Source: Trichomonas vaginalis G3
Lineage: Eukaryota > Parabasalia > Trichomonadida > Trichomonadidae
Direction: 5' to 3'
Length of the DNA stretch: 64,000 bases
Assembly: GCF_026262505.1 (NCBI RefSeq)
Contig: NC_067207.1
Coordinates: 22,164,082 to 22,228,081 of the forward strand
Of the stretch, positions 41,065-50,086 are shown piece by piece. How positions within the stretch are numbered: position 1 is the first letter of the stretch; every line of letters starts with the position of its first letter. A program made the position numbers and the translations under genes. Below the pieces are notes generated by a model. It was not told the DNA's origin, made no database searches, and saw only the letters and a list, made by a program, of their open reading frames with translations.

Positions 41065-42274
41065 ATGGAGGCTAACTATGAAAAGAAATATGCTGATTTT
41101 ATCGGAACACTTGAAAAGCTTTTCTGCAAAAAATCAAACGAATCTGTTGAAGATATGAGCAACTTAATTTCAAATGTTTTAATATCTAAGTATCAACTTT
41201 CCTTAAAATCACTTGAAAAGATTATTAAATTGGCAGGACAATGCAATTATGCTTACGTAGAGAGTTATTTCAAAATATTAGAACTAATTTGTTCGAAATG
41301 CACGAAAATTACAGAATTAAAATCAAAATTACCAATGGAGGGTTCAGTTGAATACATGGTTATGCACGATCAAATAGACAAATTTAAGGAATATGTTTCA
41401 CAAAAAGATGTCAAATTTTCCTTAGATATTATTGATCTGAAAGATTTTGAAGGGCTAAATGATCAAGACCTAGATGCATGTGATTCCACCAATTTATCAT
41501 TATTTGAGGCATGCGCATATTTTGGATCTGTAAACATTTTCATATTCTTAATTTCAACTCAACAACCTAAAATTTCTAAAAAAGTTCTTTTATACTCATT
41601 AATCGGACGGAATACAGATATTATTAATGAGTGCATGAAACATAAGAAAATGAACATAGATTGCCTCAGATTCATTGTGAGAACTCATTTCAACGAAATG
41701 CTTGAATATGTTATCGAAAATAAGATATTTGATTACCAAGATTTCCTAGAAGAAGAATGGATATATGATGTAAATTGGTGTGGGAAATTTGATTATCAAG
41801 CTCCTTTCGAAGATATTATCGAATACCAAAACTTGAAAGCTGTATTCTTGCTTTACAAGAAATTCAAAACAAAAATCTTTCCATGGTGTGCTGCATTTCC
41901 ACAAACAATCGATATTATCAAAAAAGAAACAAATCCTCGCAATCCTGACTACCGTAATAATAATATTCTAATTTACGCATGCCACTCCCAAAATGGTGAT
42001 ATATGTAAATTTTTATTAAACTAATGAAAACGATAAATATGTCAATGAATTCAATGACGATGAATCGACTCCTCTTCATTTTGCTGCAAAGTGGAATAAC
42101 AAAGAAGCCACAGAACTTCTTATTTCACACGGTGCAAATATCAATGCTAAAGATAAATATGGAAAAACCGCCCTTCACAATGCAGCATGTTTTCATAGTA
42201 AAGAAACAGCCGAGCTTCTTATTTCACACGGCGCAATAAAGGATTCTTCCTGCAACCTTTTCATATTCCAATAG
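41065..42274 (+). pseudogene. DUF3447-type ankyrin gene with a single frame break
   Basis: The ATG at 41065 opens a 319-residue DUF3447-like region ending at a TAA (42022-42024). Directly downstream the next frame, from 42023 to a TAG at 42272-42274, encodes the expected ankyrin repeats ([40 protein letters not shown]). A one-base change at about 42022 joins them. A further ankyrin-like tail (NYFGKTAIDYSTA) at about 42456-42500 suggests the gene once extended further. Same subtype as 27481-29294. Confidence 0.85.
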
Positions 42275-42683
42275 AAATAAAAAATAAATAATTAAGTTCT
42301 TATCACTTTCTATTCGTGAAAACGATTTTTTTTCCTATGATCTAGATTGGCAATTAGTAGACAGACCATGAGAAGTATATATCAAGAATTTCTGACCTCG
42401 GAATGGACAAGATCCTCAATACCCCACTTATCATCAAGTCGATCTTAATCAATCGAATTACTTTGGCAAAACAGCAATTGACTACTCAACAGCATGACTA
42501 CTCATGAATAGTAAAACATGTTGTATGTCATCCCATTACGTCGATAGACAAAGTTTTGCATCAGTTTAAGATCAATAAACAACATTCGCCCAATAAAAAT
42601 CCTATCGAGTATTCAATTTTTTATTTTCCAATGTTTTGGTTGTCGGTTTATAATATTTTTTTTATCATATCTTTCAAAAAAAA
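42275..42683. other. Spacer with an ankyrin 3' relic
   Basis: A short ankyrin-like piece at 42456-42500 in an otherwise degraded AT-rich region. An A-run abuts the next ATG. Confidence 0.5.
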
Positions 42684-43364
42684 ATGTCTAAAGCAAGTGA
42701 TGAAATATCAAGGAAAATAGAAGAAAGTGTTGTAGCTGTTCGTCTAAAAGCAGATTCCGTACGTAAAATAATGAAAGCTGCAAATCAAAAGGGCAGATCA
42801 GTTGGAGCTTTATCTGAAGAATTTGCAGATGGTGTAGAAAAAGCAGCAACAAACCAATTTGATGCAGTTCATGCTTCTCTTATTGGCTTCTCTACTATTT
42901 TAGGAAGAGTCGAATTTCTTCGAAAAGCCTGTTATCAAAGAATAGATGCTCTTTCACAAACAGCATTAGTAAACCAATCAAAACCAGCACAAGGACTTCA
43001 AACATCTTTGAATAAAAGAAATGAAGCTCTCAGAATATTACAAACGCAGACTAATGTCCCTGCTGCTGATCAAAAAGCTGTTCAGACTAGAATAACCGCT
43101 CAAGGAGCTAATAATCTTGCTATGCAAGAAGCTCGCCAATGGTACACACAATATAATGTTGAATTAAAGAGAGTTCTTCGAGAATACGCCCATGCTCAAA
43201 TGGAGTTTGCTGCTAAAGCTTTAGAGCAATGGTCAAACTTCATGGAAGATCTTGCTCTTCTTGATTTTAACACAGATACAGATGCAATTGTTACTAAATT
43301 AGAGCAAGGAGCTGCGTTGCAGACAGGGGAACCAGCTCCTCCAACAGATAATGAAGCACATTAA
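42684..43364 (+). CDS. BAR-like helical protein (FAM92/CIBAR-type, tentative)
   Basis: 226 residues, almost entirely helical, with a Pro-rich tail. The C-terminal helix VLREYAHAQMEFAAKALEQW resembles the FAM92 (CBY1-interacting BAR) pattern in which a conserved F/Y-x-x-AKALE helix closes the dimer, and the N-terminal helices (EISRKIEESVVAVRLKADSV) fit a BAR-type three-helix bundle. In animals FAM92 proteins act at the ciliary base and on curved membranes, which would suit a flagellate. The assignment is by pattern only. Confidence 0.6.
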   Translation: MSKASDEISRKIEESVVAVRLKADSVRKIMKAANQKGRSVGALSEEFADGVEKAATNQFDAVHASLIGFSTILGRVEFLRKACYQRIDALSQTALVNQSKPAQGLQTSLNKRNEALRILQTQTNVPAADQKAVQTRITAQGANNLAMQEARQWYTQYNVELKRVLREYAHAQMEFAAKALEQWSNFMEDLALLDFNTDTDAIVTKLEQGAALQTGEPAPPTDNEAH

Positions 43365-43526
43365 GTTACAGCATATATTTATTCATTTTTTACATTGTTA
43401 TTAAATTCTTTTGTATTCATCTTCATTTTGGATGCGAGTTCGCTTCTACTTTCAAATCACTCCGATGATTTACTCAGTTCTGGATTTGGTATTTTTCTGA
43501 ACAGAATAATTCAGAAGCATTCAATT

Positions 43527-43532
43527 TCACTT
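43527..43532 (+). promoter_or_regulatory. Initiator-like TCACTT
   Basis: TCACTTTTT 33 bases before the ATG at 43562, the same string as before the uL23 gene. Confidence 0.4.
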
Positions 43533-43561
43533 TTTATTGAATACTTATTTTGAATTTTGGC

Positions 43562-44005
43562 ATGTCTATGTTCAGAGCTTATGGATACAACAATCGGCGT
43601 ATTACACTAGTAAAAAACTCGATCATCGTATATACTTTGTCGTGGATTTGTTTTTATGTTATTGCATACTTATTTTTAGGAAAAGAGTATAGAAATATTC
43701 TGAAACGTGCTTTTACTCCAATAAATGGAGCAAATCATATAATGCATGATGATGATGTCAACATTCCACTTTCTTACGATGATCCAAGATTCCAATTTGA
43801 AAAAGAGGATGAAATCACATTAGACAAGATCGCTAAAGTTGGAAAGCCTCAAAAACGAATAATTAATCCATTATTTAATGTTCCTCAATATGTTGAATTT
43901 GATGAAGAAATAATAGAAAATTTTACACTAGCATTCAAACTCGCAACACTTCGACAATGTCGTGAATTAAGAGGAAAGTATTACCACCAAGATATTTATG
44001 AATAA
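43562..44005 (+). CDS. Small single-pass membrane protein, hypothetical
   Basis: 147 residues from the ATG at 43562. One hydrophobic helix near residues 20-43 (IIVYTLSWICFYVIAYLFLG) is preceded by a basic N-terminus and followed by a 100-residue soluble part (DDDVNIPLSYDDPRFQFEKED; FNVPQYVEFDEEIIENF). No family recognised. Clean start, stop and initiator-like leader support a real gene. Confidence 0.65.
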   Translation: MSMFRAYGYNNRRITLVKNSIIVYTLSWICFYVIAYLFLGKEYRNILKRAFTPINGANHIMHDDDVNIPLSYDDPRFQFEKEDEITLDKIAKVGKPQKRIINPLFNVPQYVEFDEEIIENFTLAFKLATLRQCRELRGKYYHQDIYE

Positions 44006-44653
44006 TTTAAGAACAAAAAAATGAAAAATGTTTTTTTAATGGGCAAGTATGTTAAAATGATGCAATCGATGAAACCAAATAACTCGATATGTCATCCAAT
44101 TGAATTAATCTCTATTAATTTATTTTAATGCAATATGAATTAAATCTTTTGTTGTTTTTTTTTTGAGCTTTGATGCTCCTATCATAATAAAATCTTATGT
44201 AGAAATGATTACTATAATATCAATAGATAATTCTTGCAAATAGATAAAATATTAAGATATTAGGCAAAAGTAAGAAATCCCATTGAAATACGATATTCTT
44301 TTGTCATTAGATGTCAATTTTGAAGTATTTTAAATACATAAAATCTGATTTTTTCTTGGTATTTGAACAATCGGATATATATATATGGATCTTTTAAAGA
44401 CATTAAATTGAAAAATGTTATATGCTTGTATATGAGAAACTCTCATCTTTGATGATTTGTAATAAACTCAGATATGGAAATATATTTTATTAATAGACAT
44501 AAGATATCAGATACTTGACTTTGAAATATTGAATCATATCAGTATTTCATCATATATTTAGTATAAATTTAAAAAATACAATATTTTTCCATCAATTTTC
44601 GAAGGAAAAATTATGACAATAATTTACAAAATTCTGACAATCACCAAAAAAAA
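44006..44653. other. Spacer
   Basis: AT-rich; nothing supported. It ends in CACC plus an A-run before the next ATG. Confidence 0.4.
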
Positions 44654-45676
44654 ATGAACATGTTTAACTTTGTTCCACAAGTTGAACAGCCAAGTTTTAT
44701 GTTCCCTCCAAATTCCGAATACAATAGAGCTTCATATGATAAATATCACTCCTATGTAGATTACAACAAAAGTCAAATAACTCAATACAACATTGATCAG
44801 TTCTTAGAATTGTGCAAGCAAAATCCACTTAATGCCTACTTAGGTATGCTCACTGTTGCACCCGAACATGATCCAAGATTCGCAATTTCCCTTTTAGAAA
44901 TAGCTCTTAAACTTGATCTTCCAGATAAAGCCAAATCCGGCCTTGCATTAAGATTTGTTGATGCAATAATAATGTCTAAAGGCGTCACCAATGACACTTT
45001 TGTCTTAATGGAACAATATGCAAAAGAAAAACCAGAAATTTTCGGTGTTGCTCTTCTTGCTCTCCATGCAAAGAATCAAAAACCAATCGAAGATTTGCCA
45101 ATTAAATTTGCAAAGAGTTCTCGCGTTTCCTCATTAATTTACTTCTATCATGCCATAAATCTCCTTCTTCTTGACAAGTTCATCGAAGCTGAAGAGAATT
45201 TACGTCATGCCTTGAGCTTATCCAACTACGCCAAGGACGCTGTTCCACACTTTTACCAATATTTAGCTTTAACAATGTTCATTAATCATAAGAGCTACGC
45301 ACTATTCCAAAAGAGTGTCTCTTTGAAGTATCCAATTAGTGAAGATATCAAGAATTTGTGGGATTTAGACAAAGTTTATATGACTCCAGCAATTTATCGC
45401 CATTGGCAAAAGTTTGTCTTGGAAGAACGCGCAAGACGCATCATCATTGATGCAGGAACTGTTTTCACAACAATCAACTACGCAGATCTTGAAAAGAAAT
45501 GCGCAAACTTACCCAAGGACGATTTCAGCAATTTGTTCAAGCGCGTTGCTGCAGATATCAATGCCAGAGTCGAGGGAGGTAAGGTAATTTTCAGTTTACC
45601 ACATATGACAAGTCAAATTGAAGATGAAATCCGTATAGTTCAGACAAAGCTTGCTAAGGTTCAGGCTGCTCAATAA
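44654..45676 (+). CDS. PCI-type helical-repeat protein (possibly COP9 signalosome CSN3-like)
   Basis: 340 residues. Helical repeats (about 45-230, with HAINLLLLDKFIEAEENLRHAL) lead into a C-terminal part with the order expected of a PCI winged-helix domain (AGTVFTTINYADLEKKCANL, then VEGGKVIFSLPHM) and a final helix (IRIVQTKLAKVQ). PCI subunits scaffold the proteasome lid, COP9 signalosome and eIF3. Size and the single Y-x-LLLLDKF repeat fit CSN3 best, but other PCI subunits remain possible. Confidence 0.65.
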   Translation: MNMFNFVPQVEQPSFMFPPNSEYNRASYDKYHSYVDYNKSQITQYNIDQFLELCKQNPLNAYLGMLTVAPEHDPRFAISLLEIALKLDLPDKAKSGLALRFVDAIIMSKGVTNDTFVLMEQYAKEKPEIFGVALLALHAKNQKPIEDLPIKFAKSSRVSSLIYFYHAINLLLLDKFIEAEENLRHALSLSNYAKDAVPHFYQYLALTMFINHKSYALFQKSVSLKYPISEDIKNLWDLDKVYMTPAIYRHWQKFVLEERARRIIIDAGTVFTTINYADLEKKCANLPKDDFSNLFKRVAADINARVEGGKVIFSLPHMTSQIEDEIRIVQTKLAKVQAAQ

Positions 45677-45984
45677 ATCTTTTTTTACGATCTAATATTA
45701 AAAAAATCTATAAATAATTTTTTATTTTTTTTAATTCATAAACTTTTTATAAGAATCATTACATTAAAACTCTTCCTCTGATTAACTTATAGGTTGAAAT
45801 GGTTTAAATTCAATCAATAAGCTGGATTTCGAATAAAAAATCCTTCAGAAAATTAGATATCAGCCCAAAAACTTTAATATTCAAGTTGAAATTTCATAGT
45901 AATGTGTTTCGTACTAGTTTTTTATATGGCTGATTTCATAAAAATTGACATTTTCGATTTCTTAAAAGTGACAATTTATATAAA
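45677..45984. other. Spacer
   Basis: AT-rich; nothing supported. Confidence 0.4.
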
Positions 45985-46737
45985 ATGGTGAGAACTTCGA
46001 CTAAAATCAAGCGATACTTAGCACCATTTACATTCACACTTCTCCAGCTTGTTGGAGAATCGCTTATTATATTCGAAATTCAACAACATCATCATTTTCA
46101 AGGTAAATATACAAAAGAAATGGTTCTTAGTACTCTTTTCCCGATTTGCATCGAGTGGATATGCTTTGCTTTAGTGTATTTCTTTGATCCTGGAACTTTA
46201 GAGAATTCACTTTTATTATCTCCAGACGAAGGCGGTCTAACGCCAGATGAAGAGGCAAGTCTCATGAAATGCAGAAAATGTCACTTACCTATGCCACCAA
46301 GATGTCATCACTGCAATCGCTGCGAACAATGTTACGTCAGACACTCATTTCATCTTGGCATATTCGGAATTTGTATTGCAATAAAGAATTTACAACCATT
46401 TATTGTTCTCATCAAATGGTGTGAAATAAATATGATTGTAAACACAATAATATCATTTATCATATTATGCTCAAATACATGTCCAGTACTATTCTCGATC
46501 TTCATTACGATCATTTACTTCTCAATGATATTCTTATTCCTTGCATTTTGGATAGATCAAATGGGCTACGTAAAAACCAATTTATCATGGTCCGAAAAGA
46601 AGGCAGGAGTGCCAAAGCAAGCATACAACCTAGGAAAAGAAAGAAATATTGCTCAAGTCTTTGGTTACGGAATTCTCAGATATTACGTTCCAATGCGTTC
46701 AACTATGCATGGATTTGAGTGGCTCCCAGCTCCATAA
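45985..46737 (+). CDS. DHHC-family membrane protein lacking the catalytic cysteine
   Basis: 250 residues with four membrane helices (about 15-30, 50-70, 130-165, 170-190). Between helices 2 and 3 lies a cysteine-rich block, CRKCHLPMPPRCHHCNRCEQC (about 92-112), with the zinc ligands of DHHC palmitoyltransferases. The catalytic motif, normally DHHCPW-x-x-NC, reads HSFHLGIFGIC here, so the acyl-accepting Cys and first Asp are gone. KTNLSWSE and the C-terminal N-x-x-x-x-FGYGILRYYVP fit the TTxE-like and PaCCT-like regions of the family. I infer a pseudoenzyme, perhaps a regulatory or accessory subunit. The rest of the protein is intact. Confidence 0.8.
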   Translation: MVRTSTKIKRYLAPFTFTLLQLVGESLIIFEIQQHHHFQGKYTKEMVLSTLFPICIEWICFALVYFFDPGTLENSLLLSPDEGGLTPDEEASLMKCRKCHLPMPPRCHHCNRCEQCYVRHSFHLGIFGICIAIKNLQPFIVLIKWCEINMIVNTIISFIILCSNTCPVLFSIFITIIYFSMIFLFLAFWIDQMGYVKTNLSWSEKKAGVPKQAYNLGKERNIAQVFGYGILRYYVPMRSTMHGFEWLPAP

Positions 46738-47377
46738 GAAGATCAATAATCAAGTTTTGTAATTTTATGAATAATTTTCAAATTATATTTTGTTCTTTTG
46801 TTAAATTGTTTATGCAATTCATTTAACAAGTTGTAATCAACCTATACATTATTTTAAGCTTGATAACTTTGTTTTTTATTAAAAATATATTAATATTATG
46901 AAAAATAATTATAGAGTAAGATTTGTTCTCAACCCTGCTTTTCCAAGAAGTGTACACTAACTTTTTATATAAATGAAGAAAGATTTTTCAAAATCATAAT
47001 GATCATATGTTGGATAATGACTGCCTTCCATAAGCAAAAAGTATTTAAGGAGTATTTGAATAACCCGATGTTATCAGCGATTAAAAAACAATAAATTCTC
47101 TTTTTTGACGTCGTGAGGACGTTTTTAGGTATATTTTTTGTAATTTTTGTTTTCAAAAATACGAAAATCAAACTGTAATTTATAAACATTATATCGAAAA
47201 ATAATTTGACTGATAATAAGGATTAAAATGACTCGAAAATTAACGATTTTTTTTAAATTTCAATAATTAATAAAATTTCAGCCGTAAAATTGAATAATTC
47301 ACATAAAACCAATACTACACAATCCAATTCTTCATTAATCTTCAAGAAAAACATTGTACGTTTATTTCAGAACTTTG
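46738..47377. other. Spacer
   Basis: AT-rich; nothing supported. Just before the next ATG the sequence AACTTTGATGTCTGC is the same as at the uL23 start. Confidence 0.45.
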
Positions 47378-48553
47378 ATGTCTGCAACTCGAATTCCACT
47401 CGAGCTGATACAAAAAGTATTTTACGATGATGGTCCTGTAATGACTGAAGCTCAGAATGCATTCATCGAAGGCATTGCTAATGATTTTCGTGTTCAAAAA
47501 AATCCAGAAATCGTTATTTCAAAAGAAGTAATTTTTCCCAAATATCCACTTATGCCTAGAAAGATGATACCACCAAATATACCTTCGACATTTTATCATC
47601 AAAAGGCAACCGTAATTGTTCCACCAGATCCGGAATTGAATTACGTTCCTCCACATCCTAGAAAGGTAAATATTGACAAATTATCTGAAGAACAAAAACC
47701 TTTATATGGTCTTTCACCATTTAAGCAAGATTTGTATAAAATCAACCAAAGAAGAGAGAATTACAAGAAATACATTGAAAAACAAAAGGAAGAAAAAAAG
47801 AAAGAGAGAAAAATTACAGTATTCACAGATGAAGATTACCAAAGGCTAAATCTTCATGCAAATTCAAAATTCGAGCGTCAGGATGAACGTAAAGATAAAC
47901 AAAACAGTCCTTCACATAAAAATGTTCAACGAATGCAAAATTACCAAGCTCAAGGACAAAACGTTGATCCACAAAGATATTATAATGAAAAGTATGATCA
48001 TGAAGAGCAGAAATACTTCGAGGACCAAAATCAGAAACAACAATATACACCAAATGAATATCCTGAAAATCAGCAAAATTATCAAGCCGAAGAAGAAAAC
48101 AATGATCCAGATGGATTTGCTCCATCAATGTATCGTGTTTCAAAGCAACAGTACGAAGAGAATGGAAGAATCGCCAGAGAGAATGCAAACAGAGGACCGC
48201 CAGAAATGTTATATTACTTGCAGAAAGACTTCAAACCAACTTTGGAAACACGCGCTTCAAAACTCAAAGCTGAATACATTAGAAGAGAAATGGAAAAGGT
48301 TGAGATGGAGCAGAGGCGTCTTGAGCTCAATGAAGATCTTAGGAAAGAAAGAGAAGATGAGGCTAAGAAGAAAATTGCTGCTCGCCCCGTTAAATTTAAT
48401 GCTGATAGTGATGCTGATAAACATAAAAGAGAAATTCGACAGGAGATGAGGAAAAACGAGGAGAATTACATGAATATGCTCAATACCATTAATGAATCAC
48501 AGGCACTTAACAAGACTTTGATGGAACGTGTTGAAGAAGAGTTAATGAAATAA
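47378..48553 (+). CDS. Charged coiled-coil protein, hypothetical
   Basis: 391 residues from the ATG at 47378; the longer frame starts only at TTG. The N-terminal 120 residues have proline-rich conserved-looking blocks (YPLMPRKMIPPNIPSTFYHQ; YGLSPFKQDLYKINQRREN). The middle is Gln/Asn/Glu-rich and disordered, and the C-terminal 120 residues are a charged helix (KLKAEYIRREMEKVEMEQ). No domain recognised. The style fits flagellar or cytoskeletal proteins, which is a guess. Confidence 0.65.
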   Translation: MSATRIPLELIQKVFYDDGPVMTEAQNAFIEGIANDFRVQKNPEIVISKEVIFPKYPLMPRKMIPPNIPSTFYHQKATVIVPPDPELNYVPPHPRKVNIDKLSEEQKPLYGLSPFKQDLYKINQRRENYKKYIEKQKEEKKKERKITVFTDEDYQRLNLHANSKFERQDERKDKQNSPSHKNVQRMQNYQAQGQNVDPQRYYNEKYDHEEQKYFEDQNQKQQYTPNEYPENQQNYQAEEENNDPDGFAPSMYRVSKQQYEENGRIARENANRGPPEMLYYLQKDFKPTLETRASKLKAEYIRREMEKVEMEQRRLELNEDLRKEREDEAKKKIAARPVKFNADSDADKHKREIRQEMRKNEENYMNMLNTINESQALNKTLMERVEEELMK

Positions 48554-48881
48554 AATATTTTTTATTTGTGTTTTTTATTATTAGATTAAAATAAACAGAG
48601 ATGTATGCAATCATTTTTATTAGTAGACATCCAACTCCAAAATGAGATATCGACAATGATTTCATGATTGCCCTATCATATCATGTTTATACTGAATTGA
48701 TTTAAATTAAGAAAGGACTGTTATAATTCAACAAGAGTTATCATATTTGTAAATTTGTAATCAAAAATTTGCCAAATCAGTGGCATTTTCTTTTAAAAAT
48801 CAAGGTAAAATAAGTTTTAAGATAATTTTTAGTGAGAAACATTGCTAAACTCTTTATTCAATGAGTAATTAAAAAAGTATT
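48554..48881. other. Convergent spacer
   Basis: AT-rich; nothing supported. Confidence 0.4.
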
Positions 48882-49496
48882 TTATCTCAAAGAGCGAGAT
48901 GCGTTAAAATCTTGACCACGAACAAGTTGCTGATAGAGCTGCTTATTTTGCTTCTGAACATGCTTGCAGAGCTGATCATATGAAGCTTCAAGAGCTTCTG
49001 TGAGTGTTTTCTTCTTATCATAGCGGAATTGAGCAACATCAACGACGTAATCATCATCAGGCTGGAGTAACTCGAACTTAAGCTCCAAAATTCTTACTGT
49101 CTTGAACTGGAGTTTCTGTTTGATTGTTAAAGTATTTTCCTCAAAGAAGGCGGTGAACACTGTGCGGTTGGTTTGAACGTTCTGTATGAGCTGTTTGATT
49201 TTAACTGGGAATTGCGAGAAATCGCCTTTGAATGTTTTCGCGAAATTCTGATTAAAAGCTTCTTGATCGATTGTAACTGTTGCAATATAGAAGATATCTT
49301 CTTCCTTTGTTAATTCGAGTCTTATTCTTTCGAGCTGGGATTCTTCATGTTGTGTATAGAAAATTTGAAGGCTGAACTGCTGATCGCCCTCTGGTGTTCC
49401 GCAAGTTATTTCGAATTCACCGTCATTAATAAATTCTGGCTCTTGTCCTTCCTCTGCTCTAAGGAGTGGATGAAGTTTGGAATCGTCAGTATCCAT
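48882..49496 (-). CDS. SAS-6-like N-terminal-domain protein
   Basis: 204 residues. Residues about 27-165 follow the SAS-6 head-domain pattern: a beta strand (FSLQIFYTQ), RIRLELTKEEDIFYIATVTIDQEAF, the region FSQFPVKIKQLIQNV, and later strands with QKLQFKTVRILELKFELLQPDDDYV followed by the helix FRYDKKKTLTEAL. SAS-6 builds the nine-fold cartwheel of basal bodies through head-to-head contacts and a long coiled coil. Here only about 40 residues of helix follow the head, so this is like the short SAS6-like proteins known from some protists rather than canonical SAS-6. Trichomonads have flagella and need basal bodies. Confidence 0.65.
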   Translation of the reverse strand: MDTDDSKLHPLLRAEEGQEPEFINDGEFEITCGTPEGDQQFSLQIFYTQHEESQLERIRLELTKEEDIFYIATVTIDQEAFNQNFAKTFKGDFSQFPVKIKQLIQNVQTNRTVFTAFFEENTLTIKQKLQFKTVRILELKFELLQPDDDYVVDVAQFRYDKKKTLTEALEASYDQLCKHVQKQNKQLYQQLVRGQDFNASRSLR

Positions 49497-49917
49497 TTTA
49501 TGTCAGAAAAAAATTTCGTTTACTTTATATACATTCCAACATGTTTACTATGAAAACTCATTCATTATATGATAACAGTTGCAAATTTTTCAAATTTGGA
49601 CATTGATAATCATATAATCATTTTGAATTCTTTCACATTTGACATTCATCTTGTGTCCAACAGCTTATAAATCTACAGCATTCAAACAATACTGATGTTC
49701 AGTTCATGTACAAGTTGGTAAACGTTTCTTACAAAGTTAGTACTTTCAATTCGTTTGCAAATGGAAATCAATTGATCAAAACAGTAAAACATGCAATAAA
49801 TAATCATGTACACGATAGAAAAACCAAAACTTTTATATTAAGATCATTTATTTGAAAAAAAATAAAATACTTTACAAGAACTATTGATTTTTAAGATAGA
49901 ATTTCTGTTTACAGCTG
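49497..49917. other. Divergent spacer
   Basis: AT-rich; the last 60 bases resemble the regions before the other BspA-like copies (TTGATTTTTAA-A/G-ATAGAAT). Confidence 0.45.
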
Positions 49918-50086
49918 ATGTCAGTAAATTTCACAGTTGGAATATTTAAATACGCAACAATTCCGAATTCAAACACAGCAAAAATCGGAAATGCGATTTA
50001 CTATGAAACAGAGAACGCCGGTATTTTGGATGTTAACTACGATCGTCCAGTTGTAATACCAAGCCATGTATATAATAATGAAATTA

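Noticed and set aside
42024..42239. ATG-started frame after the first ankyrin stop
   Set aside because: It is out of register with the ankyrin repeats, which are encoded in a different frame of the same bases.
47360..47375. GTACGT...TTTCAG before the ATG at 47378 as an intron
   Set aside because: Only about 15 bases between the two sites, too short for a spliceosomal intron.
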